64,000 nucleotides of DNA from Sphingobacterium yanglingense. Lineage in GTDB: Bacteria > Bacteroidota > Bacteroidia > Sphingobacteriales > Sphingobacteriaceae. The position numbers were made by a program, and so were the translations under genes. The stretch's first letter is position 1; each line of letters begins with the position of its first letter. Positions 61,544 to 64,000 of the stretch are shown in pieces. The DNA lies in assembly GCF_004363245.1 (NCBI RefSeq), contig NZ_SNYV01000013.1:1-64000 (forward strand), read 5' to 3'. The notes beneath the pieces are model-generated. The model did no database searches, was not told the DNA's origin, and was given only the letters and a program-made list of their open reading frames with translations.

Positions 61544-62716
61544 CTAGTTTGAATACGTTTTATTAGATCGTAATGCCAAGTAACCAATAACGCCCGCCAA
61601 TAGGGAAGTAATCAGAATGGAAAGCTTTGCCTCTGATACATGTAGTGGGTCTCCGAAAGAAAGGATGGCTATAAAGATAGACATGGTAAATCCGATTCCG
61701 GCCAATAGACCTACTCCCAATATATGGCGCCAAGTGCTGCCCTCTGGTAGGCTACTTAATTTTAGCTTTGTACAGAGGTAGGAAGTTAGCAATATACCCA
61801 CCGGTTTGCCCAATAATAGTCCCAAAGATATCCCTAGTCCCAAAGAAGAGGTAAGCCCGGCTACCATTTCGCTCTCCAGTGTGATATTGGTATTTGCAAA
61901 GGCAAATAATGGGATAATGATAAAATTGACAGGTTTTGTCAGTGCATGCTCAAGACGCTCGAGTGGAGACTCTACATCCGTATCATTGGTTGGAATAGTC
62001 ATAGCAACCAGAACACCGGCAATCGTAGCGTGTATGCCTGAGTGGTGGACAAAATACCAAATAAATATTCCTGGTATAAGATATAGATAGGGATTGAGGA
62101 TATTCATTCTATTCATGATAATGAGTACTACGAGGCCAATAGCGGCATATAATAAGTAGGTTGTCTCGATGCCTGATGAATAGAAAAATGCAATGACTAG
62201 AATGGCGATTAAGTCATCAACAATAGCTAGAGCTGCTAGGAATATTTTTAGACTACTCGGAATCCGATTTCCCAAAAGATTAATAACAGCTAAAGCAAAA
62301 GCAATATCGGTAGCCATTGGGATGCCCCAACCCGATGCGGTCTCCTGACCAGCGTTGAAGCTGAGGTATACAAGTGCGGGCACAATAGCCCCACCGATAG
62401 CACATAGGATGGGTAGAGAAGCTTTCTTAGGAGATGATAGCTCTCCTTCAACAATCTCTCGTTTGATCTCTAGGCCTACCAAAAGAAAGAATACGGCCAT
62501 TAGCCCATCGTTGATCCAGAGCAACACGGGGTAGCGTAGATGTATGCTGTCGTTTTCAAACCCCAAAGGCTGGTCGAGTATGTTTTGCAGTGGAACGGCA
62601 AAGTTGCTGTTTGCTAAAAGCATCGATAAGATAACGCAGATGAATAGGAGGATTCCTCCTGCATTACTCGACTGGAAAAAATCTTTGAAAACGTTTAAAT
62701 TGATAAGTTTTGTCAT
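61544..62716 (-). CDS. nhaA: Na+/H+ antiporter NhaA
   Basis: 390 residues with about 12 membrane helices. The double-Asp sodium site is ALAIVDDLIAILVIAFFYS (about residues 165-183). MATDIAFALAVINLLGNRIPSSLK and the early LWINDGLMAVFFLLVGLEIKREIVEGELSSPKKASLPILCAIGGAIVPALVY are classic NhaA blocks. It exports sodium in exchange for protons at alkaline pH. Confidence 0.96.
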   Translation of the reverse strand: MTKLINLNVFKDFFQSSNAGGILLFICVILSMLLANSNFAVPLQNILDQPLGFENDSIHLRYPVLLWINDGLMAVFFLLVGLEIKREIVEGELSSPKKASLPILCAIGGAIVPALVYLSFNAGQETASGWGIPMATDIAFALAVINLLGNRIPSSLKIFLAALAIVDDLIAILVIAFFYSSGIETTYLLYAAIGLVVLIIMNRMNILNPYLYLIPGIFIWYFVHHSGIHATIAGVLVAMTIPTNDTDVESPLERLEHALTKPVNFIIIPLFAFANTNITLESEMVAGLTSSLGLGISLGLLLGKPVGILLTSYLCTKLKLSSLPEGSTWRHILGVGLLAGIGFTMSIFIAILSFGDPLHVSEAKLSILITSLLAGVIGYLALRSNKTYSN

Positions 62717-63007
62717 CGCTTACTATAAAATTAAAATATGAATCCCTTGTGGGAGTTTTAAATTATGTTTGGCAATGGCATATTTTTATACACGTATCTA
62801 ATCTACACTTTAAAATAGCCGTTGAAAAAGTATCCAGATAAAGAAAGGGATTGATGTCCTTGCTCGTTGCCCGTAGCTAACTACTAGCTTCGGTGTGTGA
62901 TGGCTGGATAAGCTCTGCTAAAATAGGGAAAACGGAAAGGGCCTTGACGAATTATTGCATAGATTGTGTCTATTGCAAGTGTTGTTAGTTATATTGATTT
63001 TTGTTTT
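62717..63007. other. Intergenic region with nested inverted repeats
   Basis: Short arms nest around a centre: ccgtt (62819-62823)/aacgg (62931-62935), tatccag (62831-62837)/ctggata (62904-62910), agcta (62875-62879)/tagct (62885-62889). They could form one folded RNA of about 117 bases or be chance. No ORF. Confidence 0.3.
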
Positions 63008-63598
63008 TTATGGGTTTAAGGTTGTTAAACGCTGTTTTAAAACACGTGTTGCAGCGTCGGAGGAGACTATTAGACCGGCCGCCAACATGATGATATCTTT
63101 TAAGACTAATCGACCTGCTCCTGATAGGTATGGGAAGCCATACTGTGGAGTTGGAAAATCTCCACCTAGATTAGGGACATAGACCTCGGGAGTGGTAATT
63201 AGAAAGGATAAAGTGACTATCGACATGAGGAAAGTCAATAAGCCACCTATAAGGCCAAGCTTTGCAGACCATATACCTGCGAGAGTGAGTATTCCAATAA
63301 GAAGTATAGCGGTACCTAAGCCGTAGGAAAATAGGTAGGTGCCATTGGATTCATGCCAACTGATGTTTTTGGCAACGGTCTGGCCTTCTGGATTTTTATA
63401 ATCTTTATACTCGGGAGAAGGATGTTTATAAAAGAAACTCATCAAGGGGCTATTGGCCACGAAGGGTACGATCCCATCTGCTTCATACTGAAAAGCTTTG
63501 AGGCCACCAATCCAAGCCATGACGATAAATATACTGATGCGGATCAGATGAATGAAGGTTTGTTGTGACTTTGCCAGGAACTGTAGTATAGACTGCAT
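63008..63598 (-). CDS. DUF417 (YkgB/RclC-like) membrane protein
   Basis: 196 residues from ATG (MQSILQFLAKSQQ); the longer frame to 63691 would overlap the AraC gene. Four membrane helices, with the family patterns RISIFIVMAWIGGLKAFQYEADGIVPFVANSPLMSFFY and GAGRLVLKDIIMLAAGLIVSSDAA. In E. coli the DUF417 member RclC belongs to the hypochlorite-stress locus rclABC under the AraC regulator RclR; here an AraC gene is directly upstream on the same strand. Confidence 0.85.
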   Translation of the reverse strand: MQSILQFLAKSQQTFIHLIRISIFIVMAWIGGLKAFQYEADGIVPFVANSPLMSFFYKHPSPEYKDYKNPEGQTVAKNISWHESNGTYLFSYGLGTAILLIGILTLAGIWSAKLGLIGGLLTFLMSIVTLSFLITTPEVYVPNLGGDFPTPQYGFPYLSGAGRLVLKDIIMLAAGLIVSSDAATRVLKQRLTTLNP

Positions 63599-63677
63599 AT
63601 CTTTTGAAATAGGTGTTCTATGCAAAGATCGTGAATGGAGCTGAGCGAGAAATGGACAAAAACGACTATCACATAGA

Positions 63678-64000
63678 TTATTTTGCCACAATGGATATAC
63701 CTACTTGTTCTCGATAATGAGAAGGAGATACCCCGACATTCTTTTTGAAATATCTGCTAAAATAGTATTCGTCATTAAAATGCAATTCGTCTGCTATTTC
63801 CTTGATGGATAAATAGGTGAGATGGAGTAGTTTTTTAGCTTCTAGTGTGGTGCGTTCCTGCAAGAGAGTGGAAGGCGATTTACCGAGTTGCTGTTTTATT
63901 TTTTTACTAAACCGATCGATACTCAATCCTGCGCGGTCGGCATAGTACAGCACGGTCTTCTGTATGCGGAAAAATTGCTCAAGGTCTTTTTGAAATTGAT
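63678..64000 (-). CDS. AraC-family transcription regulator, C-terminal part (cut by window edge)
   Basis: The frame is open to the right edge of the window, so only the last 107 residues are seen. Two helix-turn-helix units are visible: LYYADRAGLSIDRFSKKIKQQLGKSPSTLL and SIKEIADELHFNDEYYFSRYFKKNVGVSPSHYREQ, the AraC signature. The ligand-binding N-terminus lies outside. It precedes the DUF417 gene by about 80 bases and probably controls it. Confidence 0.93.
   Translation of the reverse strand, partial: QFQKDLEQFFRIQKTVLYYADRAGLSIDRFSKKIKQQLGKSPSTLLQERTTLEAKKLLHLTYLSIKEIADELHFNDEYYFSRYFKKNVGVSPSHYREQVGISIVAK

Overview
The window looks like chromosomal DNA of a Bacteroidota bacterium, most likely Sphingobacteriaceae (Sphingobacterium or a close relative). 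The reasons are two SusC/SusD-type outer-membrane uptake loci, an ECF-sigma/FecR pair driving a SusC that carries a secretin/TonB N-terminal domain, many lipoproteins with Ser-Cys lipoboxes, Bacteroidota-type promoters (TTTG, about 19-20 bp, TAnnTTTG), and a set of Bacteroidota family proteins (DUF4302, DUF4361, BACON, DUF5916, M23-like). The genus is inference; no rRNA or tRNA gene was seen.

Left end (1-3830): the most unusual part. A small winged-helix DNA-binding protein is followed by about 0.55 kb of non-coding DNA built on a ~21-bp period. Six different stem-loops lie inside it, then phased CTCAGT direct repeats that run up to a candidate promoter. Next come a fibronectin type III protein, a small three-helix membrane protein (holin-like), an amidase of the CHAP/NlpC-P60 type (endolysin-like), and a lipoprotein with a C-terminal membrane anchor (the topology of a unimolecular spanin). 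Together this reads as a complete three-membrane-layer lysis cassette with no virion genes in view. It is my best candidate for an undescribed system.

3.8-13.8 kb (all minus strand): ECF sigma, FecR, SusC with STN domain, SusD, zinc-metallohydrolase lipoprotein and DUF4302 lipoprotein, a known Bacteroidota import module. 14.2-25.2 kb (plus strand): a second uptake locus of NHL/IPT lipoprotein, SusC, SusD, DUF4361-like lipoprotein, double-BACON lipoprotein and a calcineurin-like phosphoesterase. It has no glycoside hydrolase, which suggests a phosphorylated substrate. 25.2-27.9 kb is scarred: dispersed repeats plus two gene remnants show an old duplication of the phosphoesterase/outer-membrane-protein pair.

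27.9-64 kb is mostly housekeeping and accessory metabolism: acetyl-xylan-esterase-like hydrolase, arginine decarboxylase, argS, a small gene plus a vapD broken by an amber codon, oxidoreductases, a dicarboxylate symporter, an M3 peptidase and a lone trpB. A nitrosative-stress group follows (flavohemoglobin; cupin and Rrf2 regulator) in which two copies of one operator are visible, one overlapping the -33 element of a strong promoter. Then come glutaminyl cyclase, Nnr NAD(P)HX repair, DUF5916, a PLP decarboxylase, MFS, a cold-shock-domain protein, NamZ-like muramidase and photolyase. Last are a galactose operon (galT-galK-vSGLT-like transporter), DUF389, NhaA, a DUF417 membrane protein and an AraC regulator cut by the window edge.

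Intergenic DNA repeatedly holds short-period degenerate arrays: 21 bp at 473-1017, 8 bp at four loci (near 1.87, 32.6, 34.4 and 35.7 kb), and 7 bp at 3.27 kb.
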